DNA from: Leucaena leucocephala
Lineage: Eukaryota > Streptophyta > Magnoliopsida > Fabales > Fabaceae
DNA length: 64,000 bases
Assembly: GCA_037074615.1 (NCBI GenBank)
Contig: CM073560.1
Span: forward strand, 7,819,501 to 7,883,500
Direction of reading: 5' to 3'
Program-made: the position numbers and the translations under genes
In this document: in pieces, positions 48,204 to 59,108 of the stretch
Numbering within the stretch: the stretch's first letter is position 1
How the letters are laid out: each line of letters begins with the position of its first letter
Notes under the pieces: model-generated
Seen by the model: only the letters and a program-made list of their open reading frames with translations
What the model was told of the DNA's origin: nothing
Database searches by the model: none

Positions 48204-50051
48204 TGAAGGGAATTGGAAGACACGCAGCGGAAATTAACTTTAAAAATTTTTCCATTCCCAGCCAGGATCTACCGAATGTGTTTAAGTCAAGGAGAAAGAA
48301 GTGTTACCTTCGGTTTCAAGCTTTGGTCGCGACCTCAGTGTCCACTAGTCGCGACTCTTCGCCTCTGGAACATTTTAGTCGCGACCTCCTCTGCTTCTCG
48401 TCGCGACCTGACGTCTCTGGAGTTTGTAGTCGCGACCTCGTCAGCTTCAAGTCGCGACCTGCCTCTTCTTTTCGGATTTCTGACGTTCAGATGCCCGTAT
48501 GGTCGCGACCTCAGCGTGTTATGGTCGCGACCTTGCTTCGTGTCTGGTCGTATCGTAGAAGTCGACAGCTCAGATCGGCTTCCTCTATCGGTATCCACAC
48601 GAACAGCGTTCCAATCGCGAACGACGTACTAACGCCTCTTGTCCTTCTAGGGCTTTCTAGAGATTCCGTCCTCACCATCTCTATCTCGGCAGTTTCTTAT
48701 GTGCAAACCTTTTGCACTCTCCCTGCCCCCTCTTCTCACGTTTGAATGTGTGTGTAGAGATCTGTAGAACCCTAGCCCCTAATGTCAAATATATAGGAAG
48801 CTATCGGGCTTCTAATAGGGCCGGGCTTCAGAATTAATCTTATATTAATTATGAATTAATACAATATCATATATTGCATAATTTAATAAGAAACTAATTA
48901 AATAAATATGGTTTATATTAAATCTGTCCCACAGATTTAATTCACCTATTTATTTAATTTAAAATAAAGATAAGACAGAATTATATTTGATTTATTCTTA
49001 TAAATCAAATTTGAGATATCTTATCAATTTGAATTTCAAATTCAAATAGATCATATCCATTTAAATTCAAATTCAAAAGTGATAGAGATTTAATTTATCC
49101 TTATAAATTAAATCTTACAAATATCTCTTATATTATATATAATATATATATACTGATTTATATATATATAAAATATATATCCACCCTAGATCATTCATTG
49201 AATCTAGACATTTCTTAGATTCAATGAATCTGGACATCATAGCTCGCATTGGGCTGTTTTGTGTGCGACCCTGTAGGCCCATATGAAGTTGGCAGTGGCC
49301 CAGTTACTATACTGACCCACAAGTCGTAAGCGGTCTCTAGCAAGGCATTACGACTACCCAAAACATATGAGGATCGATAAACGATGTAACCTTTCATACA
49401 ACCATATCACGTCCCTTTTGTCACACGATATTTCGGTCAAGGATGAGGCATGGAGAACGTCATCCTCCTATTCCTGACCATTACTTTCTCGATCCCTGAG
49501 TAGTCTGAATATACAAATGGAACTACCCTTCCATTCCAGTATGGCCATACATTTCTCAGACTCACTCATCGAGGGGCCCAGTAATATCTCTCTACGAATG
49601 TGAGGGACAAATTCCATCTTGACCATTCACATTCCTCCGCATGAAAAACCACTAAGCCCGAGCATAGCCTTTATGATCACTCGGTCAAAAGTGACTTTTG
49701 ACTAGGTCAAAGCTGAGCGTTTGTCATGTAGGAATCCATGATGATCTCAGGTCAAAGGGCATAGTGACATGGCTTGTATATGAGAGAAGCTTATGACTTG
49801 ACCCATGCAGCTCTCTCATAGCGGGTCGGTCCAACACCCTGTGCTCTTACATGTGCTTATGACTTTGATTTATATCTCTATATATCTTCAAAGTCATACT
49901 GGTCTTATTTCATCTCTGCTCCCACATAGATGACCGACCAGGGACATTTAGGATAAGATCACGAGTTATCCAAGGATTGTCATCATAGTAAACATGCAAA
50001 TAATATGATAACCTGATACAATGATTGGCCCCTAGGGCACAATTTCCAACA
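48204..50051 (-). repeat. 5' LTR of the copia element
   Basis: Counterpart of 37424-39271 at an exact +10780 offset with no indel. Carries the better-preserved GTCGCGAC array (48326-48531) and the same two AT-rich stem-loops (48985-49010 and 49087-49114, the latter with one arm changed). The TATATA stretch is near 49130-49180. Confidence 0.9.
48326..48531 (-). repeat. GTCGCGAC-type array in copia 5' LTR
   Basis: Exact GTCGCGAC at 48326, 48348, 48378, 48400, 48429, 48451, 48502 and 48524; intervals 22, 30, 22, 29, 22, 51, 22. All eight cores are perfect. In element sense they lie downstream of the TATA-rich region, so in the presumed transcribed leader (R/U5). Confidence 0.9.
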
Positions 50052-50707
50052 ATAACTCCATTTACCACTGTGTAAATTTTGTCACAGCTCTACTTGTTTT
50101 TCCTTACCTAATTACTAATTTGTGTAAGAAGCACATGATCTCTACCCTCAGAAATAACCTTTTCCTTTACCCTTCTATTACTAAGTGTTATAGTGTTTCA
50201 AAGGCTAATAAGAAAGATGGTGAGTTGAGGAGAGCTAAAAAGGGGAAAAGGGTAGCTGAGGGTGACGTGGAGGATGGGTAAATTCTGGAGGAGGCTACTG
50301 AAGGTGACTCTTCTTTATGTGAGCAACTTGTAGCCATATCATATCAGTTAGTGGAAGTTACTTTGCATCTACAAGAGCAGAGGGCAATCATTATAAACCA
50401 AGAATTTAGAGGACAACAGATCATTGATCCATTAGTTTTCAAGTTTGCTTAGTCGCTTCACATAGCTTTGCCTCTAGGATTTAAAGAGGCATTTTTCAAA
50501 AGTAATATCCCTGCCTCTACTTTCTTTCAAAAGGGCCCTAGTGAATCTTCAGGTGTAAGAGCTGCAGATACTGGAGAAGATGATGGGGCAGCTGCTGAGG
50601 GGAATGAGGAAATTGAGTTACTAAGGGTGCTAAAGAGCAAAGGAATGAGTAGTCTGAAAGCTATTTGCTTTGTTTTTTTCTTTGCTTTTATTTGGATGAT
50701 GTTGTAA
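50052..50707 (+). pseudogene. Downstream Athila-associated frame, 3' part
   Basis: Continues the domain interrupted at 37423. The reading resumes after the TSD with FPYLITNLCKK, a Lys-rich stretch, then LVEVTLHLQEQRA and an acidic tail (GEDDGAAAEGNEEIELL). There are stops near 50280 and 50450. The open 79-aa piece 50468-50707 is the tail only. The copia insertion therefore split this frame, which had probably already decayed. Confidence 0.55.
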
Positions 50708-51702
50708 TTGAGAAGGATGTTGATGGATGATAATATCATTGTTGTTCATTGCTCTTGCTTAATATATATGCCTTTATTATCATTGCTTCAATGTTGTGAT
50801 TGTGTTTTTATAACTATGTTGACAGTGAGAAAACTGTCAAGTTTAAGTGTGGAGGAGAAGTTCTTTTTTCTGTACTAAAGAATCCTAAATGTTTTTCATA
50901 AATATAATCTTTCATCACAAAATATTTTTGCATTGATCTTAATGTGTGATGAATTGTTGAAAATTGGATCCCCACTTTAAATTGTTTTTTTGTTTGCTAA
51001 AAAGGGTTTAGTGTAAAAGATGTTTTGGGCTTTAAAATTATCAATTGGTAGTCTCTGAGGAAAGTAGTCGCGACTTATGCGTTGATTGGTCATGACCTAA
51101 TAAGGAATTCTAGACTTACTATGCTCTCTGTGAAAATGAGCCACGACCTAAATGTAGTTTTGTCACTACTAAAGGTCATAAGTTCAGAAAAGTCACTCTC
51201 TGTGGAATATGGTCGCGACATAAACTATTTCCAGTTGCAACTAAGTGATTCATTGACCTATTATTTTATAAGTGATTCATTGACCTATTATTTTTAACCT
51301 TTTTGCATAAATAGTTTTATAGATACCATTGTCACACTTAAATCTTTGAAAATCTTGGAAATTAAATTGGAAACACTTAAGTTTTTACAGTTAAACTTGG
51401 ATTATTACATGATTCTAATCGATTACTTTGGAACTATTAATCATCATTTAAGAGTGTTTTTAATCGTGGTAAGTGTCCTAATTCCTAGTGAATAATGAAC
51501 ATTGTTTAAGACTTTAGTTTTTGAACAATTTAGATGTAAACCTTAGTTGGAAGGATTCTTAGCCTTAATTCCTATATTGAGTGATTATTCAGTTAGTTTA
51601 TATCCTCTAAAACTTGTCTTGGCTCAGAATTGAAAATTACTTACGCGTTTATGTTATTGAATATGATGGAGGCATTCATTTCTAAGCCTTTGGGCCTAAA
51701 CA
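50708..51702 (+). other. 3' non-coding region of the Athila-like element
   Basis: Contains a GTCGCGAC-type array (51067-51241: cores 51067, 51089, 51140, 51162, 51192, 51212, 51234) and a 27-bp perfect-to-near-perfect tandem duplication (51242-51268 and 51269-51295). No 3' LTR boundary was recognised. Confidence 0.5.
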
Positions 51703-53442
51703 TGTAACATCCCAATTTTCAGGCCTAGAGGTACAGGAAATAGCCTAAGATTGAGAGGCTACCAGACCCCTTTTTGGAGCAGAAATCCCAGAGACATACA
51801 GAGAGTTTTCAGGGACTGAACTGTGAGTAAGAAAAGGTATAGGGACCTATATGTAAATATGTGAAAGTCCCAAGGGGTAGAATGGTCATTTTGGGAAATG
51901 TAAAGGTCAAAGGTTGCAGAGTTAAGAGTTGACTATTTTGGTTGCGACGAGAAAGTAGTGTGGTCGTGACTAAGTTTTATAGAAAGGTATAGACGCGACT
52001 GGAAGATGTGTGGGTTGCGACTAGTAGACAAAATGAGTCTGGTTGAGACTAAAAAGTGATAAGGTCGCGACTAAATGATATTGAGGACATGACTAAGTGA
52101 TATTAAGGTCGTGACTAATAAACACAGAAGGCATTAAGTTGCGACAGAAGGATAGTTAGGTCGCGACTATTGAATATAAAAGATGTTAGACTCTAGGAAC
52201 CAGTGGGACAAGAGTTGTGAAGGTCCAAGGGAGATTGAAATGATATTTTAATAAAGTATAGTTACCCGGTTAGAGATAGAACTGGGAAAAAGATCAGATA
52301 AAGTAAAGGTTATCCAGAACCATGAGGTGGAATAAAAAGGTATCCTCATGGGACCCACAAGATGCCACATGGCATTGGGTTATTAGAAAGAGAAAAAGTA
52401 GGAAAAGGTAAAGGACACGTGGCACGATATCAGGGGCTCATTCCAGGAAAAGACTCTGGAATTCTCTAGAAACGCTAAGTCAGCATGTGAGGTATCCCAA
52501 GGGCCCCACTAGGCCCCACCTAAGCATGTGAGGTATCCCTAGGATGATGTCATAAGTAATGAGTCATTGGGGATGATGATATCATCATGGTGAGGTAAGC
52601 AAAGCTTCTTGAGGAAGCAAGAAATCTGAGCCATTCATCAAGATTTGATCTGGGCCATCCATTTCACTTTGCCTCCACTATAAATACCCCCACCCCTTGC
52701 CATTCCATTCCATGCCAAGAGCAAGAGAAGAAGTAGAGAGAAGAGAGAGAAAGAGAAAGAGAGAAAGAGAGAAAGGAAGAGAAGGAAAGAAAGAGAAAGA
52801 AGGAGTTATGGCTGAGTTAGGAGCAACCTAAAGAGCTTGGGAATAAGGTAATTTATTCTAGTCCCTACTCTAATAAATTAGAGAATTATTCTTATGAATT
52901 CAGTAGCCAGAATAGAGGAATATCTCTCTCTATAAGGTTGGCCGTGGATAGAAAAGAAGTTTAGGGAATGGTTACAATAGGTGTATTATCTCAATATAAG
53001 CTTGAGTTAAGTGGAGTTGTATTGGATAAGATAATAATGAAATATTATTATGATATGTATAGGCTCTGACCTATGGAAAGGTGGAACCTCAGATCAAAGG
53101 TTAAGGAAAGCTACATGCCAGGTAGTGGATATACCCATTCTTGTATGCTTGATGTATATGCTTGTGTGTTAATATGCCTATGATATGTGGTGATGATGTA
53201 TGCTCTGCCTTTTATGAGTTGATGGTTATGCATAATAGTGATAGGCATAGAGCATGAAAGTATGAAAATGAAAAGTAAAGAAGGATAAAGGAAACACATA
53301 TTATGCACTTGCATTCATCTTGTATGCATTGAATGGTACCGTTTACTACTGAGATTTCCCTAGAAATCTCACCCCTACCTTTTCCAACCATAACAGGGTG
53401 CTAGTTTAGAGAAGATGGATCTAGAAGAATAAGGATATTTCA
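51703..53442 (+). repeat. 5' LTR of a second gypsy-like family (family D, 1740 bp)
   Basis: TGTAACATCCC to GATATTTCA, followed by a primer-site-like sequence. Carries a GTCGCGAC-type array in U3 (51941-52167), TATAAATA at 52679-52686, a GA-rich leader, candidate 5' splice site AAG|GTAATT at 52847/52848, an 8-bp stem-loop GAGATTTC-CCTA-GAAATCTC at 53351-53370 and candidate acceptor CAG ending 53396. Half the length of the family G LTRs, but with the same order of promoter, leader, stem-loop and acceptor. Confidence 0.8.
51941..52167 (+). repeat. GTCGCGAC-type array in family D LTR
   Basis: Cores at 51941, 51963, 51992, 52014, 52042, 52064, 52086, 52108, 52138 and 52160; intervals 22, 29, 22, 28, 22, 22, 22, 30, 22. 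The extended sense core is GGTCGCGACTAA. It lies upstream of the TATA box, unlike in the copia LTR. Confidence 0.85.
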
Positions 53443-54362
53443 TTTAGTATCAGAGCAAAAGGTTCTGGCATAGACCAGAAAGGGCTCTGGTTCAGAGCAT
53501 AAGATTCTGGCACAGAACAGAAGGTTCTGGCTCAGTGATGCTCTGGAATAGTTAGAATTGATGTTTAAATAAGTTAAAGATATGAATTAGAAAGGTTATT
53601 TCCCTTAGAATACGAGATAACGATGCTCAAGTCGCGACTAATATGGGTGTAGGTCACGACAGTTATTCATAAAGAGGTTTGGGTCACGACATGTAGGTTA
53701 TAAGGTCACGACTAGTAGTCACAGAGAGTTGAGGTTGAGACGAGAAAGGTCTTATGTCACGACTAATATGTACAGAAGAGTTAAAGGTTGTGACGTGAGA
53801 AGGCCTATGGTCGCGACAAGTAATGTTACAATACGCGACTAGTATGCAAAAGAGTCCAGGTCGCGACGGTAGAAGAGCTAAGGCGCGACTAAAGGACACA
53901 GAGATACCAGGTCATGTTGAGTAGTGTGCGATGGTCACGACTAAAAGTCACAGAGCACGTGAGTTGCGACTATTCAGTTCTCAGGTCACGACGAAAGTTA
54001 GCAGAGGCCATATGATGATGAGAATGAAGGTACCAGTCTCGCTGAAGTCTATCAACTAGAGGATGGGTATAGTATATGATCAAGCCAAACAGTATGAAGT
54101 ACTGAGATACAGAAGATCAATCTAAGATGATGTTTAAAAGTAGATCCTCCATGTGATAGCTAAGAGTAGATCTACATTGAAAGGTTTTATTCAGCTAGTC
54201 TAAATAGAAGACCTAAGACTTAGATTGAGATTTTCCTAGGAATGATCTTATCGCATGGCCTAAGGTTAGAGACGTGATGGTTAATTGATAAAGAGCTAAT
54301 GTCCCCTAAGAAGAGGGATTCCATCACGGAGAAGTAGTAGACCTAGGGTAGAGTACCCTAGA
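53443..54362 (+). mobile_element. Internal region of family D element, left part
   Basis: Begins with TAGTATCAGAGC (53447-53458; the primer site with one change). It is then related to the G1/G2 internal region. It includes small stem-loops such as CAGAAC/GTTCTG around AGAAG (near 53516-53532) and a long GTCGCGAC array. No coding frame survives. Interrupted at 54362 by a reverse solo LTR and resumes at 57520-57560. Confidence 0.7.
53631..53992 (+). repeat. Longest GTCGCGAC-type array (family D internal)
   Basis: Fifteen cores: 53631, 53653, 53683, 53705, 53734, 53756, 53787, 53810, 53832, 53860, 53882, 53911, 53934, 53963, 53985. Intervals 22, 30, 22, 29, 22, 31, 23, 22, 28, 22, 29, 23, 29, 22. 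Cores include GTCGCGAC, GTCACGAC, GTTGTGAC, GTTGAGAC and GTCATGTT. From 53756 on it is homologous to the G1/G2 arrays. Confidence 0.85.
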
Positions 54363-57300
54363 TGAAACATCCTGCCTTAGACTCCTCAGAGTACACTTAC
54401 GGAAGCGATATTAGCTTGATATATCTTAACTTAAGCCCAGAAATTTAAAATTTTACTCTTAAGTTCCTTATTCTGAACCTTTGATTTGAGAACTGATTAA
54501 TCTCATTCTACACATCCAAACAAGGCTTATTACCTATCCACGTAATGCCCCATATGTGTACGACTGGCTCACCAAATTTCATAGCCAAACTCCTCCGTTT
54601 ACTAGGTCAAACTGAGGTCAGAACACTGCTACCTCAAGACCTGCGAATTTCTCCCTTAATTCCCCATTCACAAATTGAACATGCCAAACAACATTTATTA
54701 TTAAATAATAAAATGTCATACAACAAAGCATACACCAAATTCTCTTATTTCTATTACATCTCTTCCTGTCTAAAATCCGGCAGCATAACTGCTACATTCC
54801 TTCTGTAGAAAGTAACCGATCTTGTACCGATTCGGTAATTCCCGTAGGAGCTACCATTCTACGTAAGTACCCAGGAAAGACTGGATGAACCTGCTGGGTC
54901 CACTCACTTCCAGCCTCCTTAGACAGCACTACGTACACAGTACGTATCAGTTCCTTTCCCTGTTCCTGCTTCCTTGCCGGAATTTTAGCAGCAGAACGGC
55001 GTCTCTTAAAATTTCCAGATTTTATTTTGACAGAACCTCCCCTGTAATGTTATATATGGGAATGAGATTCGGGGGAATCTCAGTAGTAATAATCATAACA
55101 ATATATGTAATGCAGAGTGACGGTGCTTGCTTGTGATTGTGTATAGATAAGTATGCTGCGTGCTTCCATATTCAATAACATATGATCATAGCATTGTAAT
55201 AGAGCTTCAAGCATAACATATAAGACAACAATCCAACCAAACAATAGCACAACAAATCACAAAGACATTACATAAGAGCTAGGATTAGTTACTACCTCAA
55301 AAGCAGAGCTCCAGAACTTCTATACTGCTTCCAACTCCACCAGAACTTCCTTTCTTTATTTCTTTCTCCTTCTCTCTCTTCTTTCTCTCTCTTTTCTTGC
55401 CAAAAACGTGGGATGCATAAAATGGGAGGGGAAGGGGGGTATTTATAGCTTTAATGGATGGCATTTCTGTAATTTTGAAGCCATCTGAACATGTGGTCCT
55501 GGTTTTTCCTGGATTTTCCTATTTTTCTTTATTCCTTTTTACTGCATCATGCATGACATCATCCAGGACACCTCACCGGGACACCTCATTGCCACATTCT
55601 TCACATGTCACAATTCCTGGACACCTCATCAGCTGACTCAGCAGTTCAGTCCAATCCAGTACCGGTCCAGAGTCTTGCACCGTAATACGTGTCCTTACTT
55701 TTCTTCTGCCTCTAAGATTGCGCCATGTGGCACCTGGAAGGGACCTTTCACGCCTTCCAATGCTATCCAGATAAGTCCCGGACTTTATCTGATCACCTCC
55801 TCGGTTATCGTGCCGACCGAGTAACTTTACTTTATTGAAACAGCATTAAAATAGTATTTTAATGCCACTTTTTCTCACATAACACTGGGCCTACGTTTTT
55901 GGGCTCTGGGTATGTTATCTTGGATCCTGATCAAGCTCAAGTACTCTGATGGCTCGATTTCAAAGAAACATCTGTTGGCAAATTACCAAAATACCCCTGG
56001 GGGCCCTTTCTTGCACTATTTTAACCCTAAGGGTAAAATCATCATTTCACACCTTCTGTACCCTGTCAGGGCATATACCGACTCTAAGTAACTTTATCTG
56101 TATGTACCTTGGCTTCTGGGCCTGTCCAGAATGACCAAAACGCCCTCATTCATCTACTACCCCTTTAGTACAACACAGGGGCATTTTCGTAATTTCGTAC
56201 TTTTCTGGAGTTCTGCCGGACACTGGCCCACCTATCAGTCCAAGTGTCTTACTGGGCCTTGTTGGCGCCATTATTGGGCCTTTCAGGGTCCATTACCTTC
56301 ATGGCACGCATTACGAGGAATCTCCCCCGTTAATGTTTATTGAATATTTAATCTATTTTTCACCGTTTATACACATATCCGGACACCGGCTCCTTCTGTC
56401 CGATACACTGGCCTGCGGTGTTCAGGCATCCCTGTGAGTCATATCAGTCATCTGACCGAGGTTATCCGAACTCATTCAGTCCCTTTTCAAATACCGATAA
56501 ATTTCCCTATCGGATACCCGGAATCCTCACACTCCCGTCTGGATTTTCTAATTTGCGAATAACTTTTTCTACAGGCCTCCTATCGGTATTCTGTCAGTTT
56601 CCTGACATCCGCCCCATAAGGACGCATCATCCTGTATTTTCTCACCTAGATCTGAAATCTAGGATATCCGGTATGAATTTTTATAACTTTTGGACGATCA
56701 GTCCATTTCTGGCTATCTGGAGTCTTCAAAAATTCCTGTATTAAGCCAGATTACCGAGCGTCCCTTGCTCTCTCTACCGGTAAAATCTGGGACTGAAATG
56801 CTGTCGGACAGTCCAAACCACTTCCGGCCTGACTTTCTTTAATTACACTTTAGCCCCAAGGAACTTTTCTTCTTTTCATTTAAGTCCCTTTTTATTTGGC
56901 TAAAATTACACTTAAGGACCCCACCTTTTTGTCCTTAAACTTTCCATAATTCTTTCATACTCATAGAGACCTCGTATGCACATTTCACAGTTCAGTGAAA
57001 TGATTAGCATAATTTTCTCTATTTTCTGGCAAAATATGGTACTCATCGGCTACCAGCCCGATCTTTCCCATAATTACGATTTTGCCCCTGCATTCTCTTT
57101 CTGGCCTCATTACTCATCTTCTCATCCCTTATCATAAGTTCTAGAAATTCTCTTTCAATAACTCATCCCTTAAACTTTTCGGGAGTCATCGTTAATTGAA
57201 AAGCTCGACAACCCGCCCATATCAGGTTATCTTACACAGGAGCCAGCCCATATCAAGCTTCCTGCAGAATTCCTAGGCTTAAGACTTAGGATATTCCTCA

Positions 57301-57519
57301 TATTCCTCATTTTGAACCTAGGCAAACTGTCCTGATTCTGTAGGTTAAAGACTTAACTCATCTTTACATCCTGAAGGACTTAGCTCATCCCTCGGATCCT
57401 ACAAAATACAGGTAAGTGATCCGCCCATATCAGATTACTACCCTGGGACTACGGTTTTAGCAGCCTGCCCATATCAGACTACTTCCCAGTTCTCCTAGAC
57501 AAAAAATCGGGATTTTACA
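54363..57519 (-). repeat. Solo LTR, family B type, in family D internal region
   Basis: Minus strand TGTAAAATCCC (57519) to GGATGTTTCA (54363), perfect TSD CTAGA (54358-54362 and 57520-57524). TATAAATA reverse at 55440-55447, stem-loop at 55064-55081, palindrome TACGTAC-ACA-GTACGTA at 54930-54946. It has the same start-segment type as 32102-35056. The interrupted host sequence matches the G2 internal region across the site. Confidence 0.9.
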
Positions 57520-57560
57520 CTAGAGAACAGAGGTGATAGTAAAAGATGGTGAATGAGATC

Positions 57561-59108
57561 TGTAACATCCCAATTTGTGGGTCTAGGAAAACTGGGAGGT
57601 AGTCTGATATGGGCAGGCTGCTAAACCCATAGTCCCAAGGTAGTAATCTGATATGGGCGGATCACTTAACTATATTTGGTAGGAATTCGAGGGATGAGCT
57701 AAGTTCATCAGGATTTAAAGATGAGTTAAGTCTTTGACCTACAAAATAGGGACAGTTCACCTAGGTTCAAAAAGAGGAATGTAAGGAATATCCTAAGTCT
57801 TAAGCCTAGGAATTCTGCAGGTAGCTAGATATGGGCTGGCTCCTAAGATAACCTGATATGGGCGGATTGTCGAGCCTTTCAATTAATGATGACTCCCAAA
57901 GAGTTCAGGGGATGAGTTATTGGAAGAGAATTTCAAGAACTTAAGATGAAGGATAAGAAGATAAGTAAAGATGCCAGAAAGAGAATTCAGGGGCATAATC
58001 GTAATTATGGGAAAGACTTGGCTGGTAGCCGATGAGTACCATATTTTACCAAAAAATGGAGAAAATTATGCTGATCATTTCACTGAACTGTGAAATATGC
58101 ATATGAGGTCTCTATGAGTATGAAAGAATTAGAAAAATAATCGAGGGCATTCTAGTCATTTCACACAATGGATGGAGATTAGAGGAAATTTGATAGTAAA
58201 TTATTATAATTAATATGAGAATTTATGGAGTTGACAGAAGTCAAAAAGGAGTCCTGTAGAATTAATTATGGAATTTACGGTGAAAAAGGACATCGATAAA
58301 GGGTTAAAGGAAACATATGTAATTTTTAATAGGACTTCTGGGTCTCAGAAAATTATGAAACTTTGTAGAGAATTCATTTTATATTAGAATGAATTTCTAA
58401 AAATGTTAGAACAATTAAAAGAGGTGTTTATCATTTATGCTAAGATCAAGGTAATTTACGGATATCGATATGAGGAAAGTACATTGGGATTTGGGCCAAT
58501 TAGCTATTGGACCTAAAAGAAGACCAACATGTTATCCTAGGCCAGCCCAATAAGGCCCAAAAGTTATCTTGGAGCCCAAGTCCAATAATGAATAATTTAT
58601 GGATTTTTGAAAAGAAAGAAAAAGAGAATAAAGTAAGAATTAGGTTAAGCACATGGTGGGACCCACAAGGACTTCAAAATGGCTCCAAAAAGGAGGATTA
58701 GGTGTACCAAGGGAGGCCATGCTAGTGATGTCATGGTGGTAAGGTCATGAGTGAAAAGAGAAAAGACATTTCAAGATCAAACCTTTAACCATTAGATCAA
58801 ATAGTTTCCAAGGTGATCTTGGCCTTCAATTTTCCTAAGATTTTGCTATAAATACCCCCCCCGCCATTCATTCTTCACACCCAAGAGCTTCTTTAGAGAG
58901 AGAAGTGAATTATAGAGAAAGAAAGAAGGAAGAAAGTTCTGGCGGAGCTGGAAGCAATATAGAGAAGCAAGAGTTCTACTAATCTAGCCAAGTAGTAAAC
59001 TTACCCTAAACTTGTATGTATATTTGATTGTGTTATGACTTGATTGATTGTTGTTAAATCTGTAATTGTTGAAGCTTTGTGCTATGATTGCCTTGGCCAA
59101 TTGTATTT
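57561..59108 (+). repeat. LTR (family B), left part, in family D internal region
   Basis: Starts TGTAACATCCCAATTTG. Not preceded by a polypurine tract, so a nested insertion rather than the 3' LTR of the family D element. Shares the ATATGGGC-rich start of family B, then a diverged middle (58140-58800), TATAAATA at 58847-58854 and the leader with GGCGGAGCTGGAAG. It is cut by the LTR at 59109, and its end lies beyond the window. Confidence 0.7.

Larger units (their letters stand above)
37424..50051 (-). mobile_element. Angela/BARE-like Ty1/copia element with nested LTRs
   Basis: Two 1848-bp LTRs: 48204-50051 is 5' and 37424-39271 is 3' in element sense. They are flanked by perfect TSD ATAAC (37419-37423 and 50052-50056). 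The primer site is at 48191-48202. The polypurine tract AGTGGGAGGA adjoins the 3' LTR. The LTR start TGTTGGAAATTGTGCCCTAG resembles the BARE-1/Angela start as I remember it. Gag and pol form one frame with two TAG stops, interrupted by LTRs at 39766-42602 and 42785-43667. LTR divergence by eye is about 18-20 substitutions in 1848 bp with no length change, roughly 1%. At a commonly used plant rate of 1.3e-8 per site per year that is about 0.4 million years. Confidence 0.9.

Noticed and set aside
48188..48745. 185-aa open frame with repeated Ser-Arg-Asp words in the copia LTR (also 37498-37965)
   Set aside because: The repeated words are translations of the GTCGCGAC cores. Core spacing of 22, 29 and 30 does not keep one reading frame, the region is LTR, and no homologous protein is recognised.
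52728..52812. GA-rich run as a microsatellite of note
   Set aside because: All LTRs in the window carry such a purine-rich leader after the TATA box, so it is part of the element.
53631..53992. CRISPR-like appearance: short repeats with unique spacers
   Set aside because: The cores are only 8 bp and degenerate, spacers are 14 or 21-22 bp, there are no cas genes, and the sequence is plant retroelement DNA.
57561..57570. LTR start at 57561 as the 3' LTR of the family D element
   Set aside because: No polypurine tract precedes it, the sequence is a different LTR family, and the internal region stops at a point matching the middle of G2's internal region.
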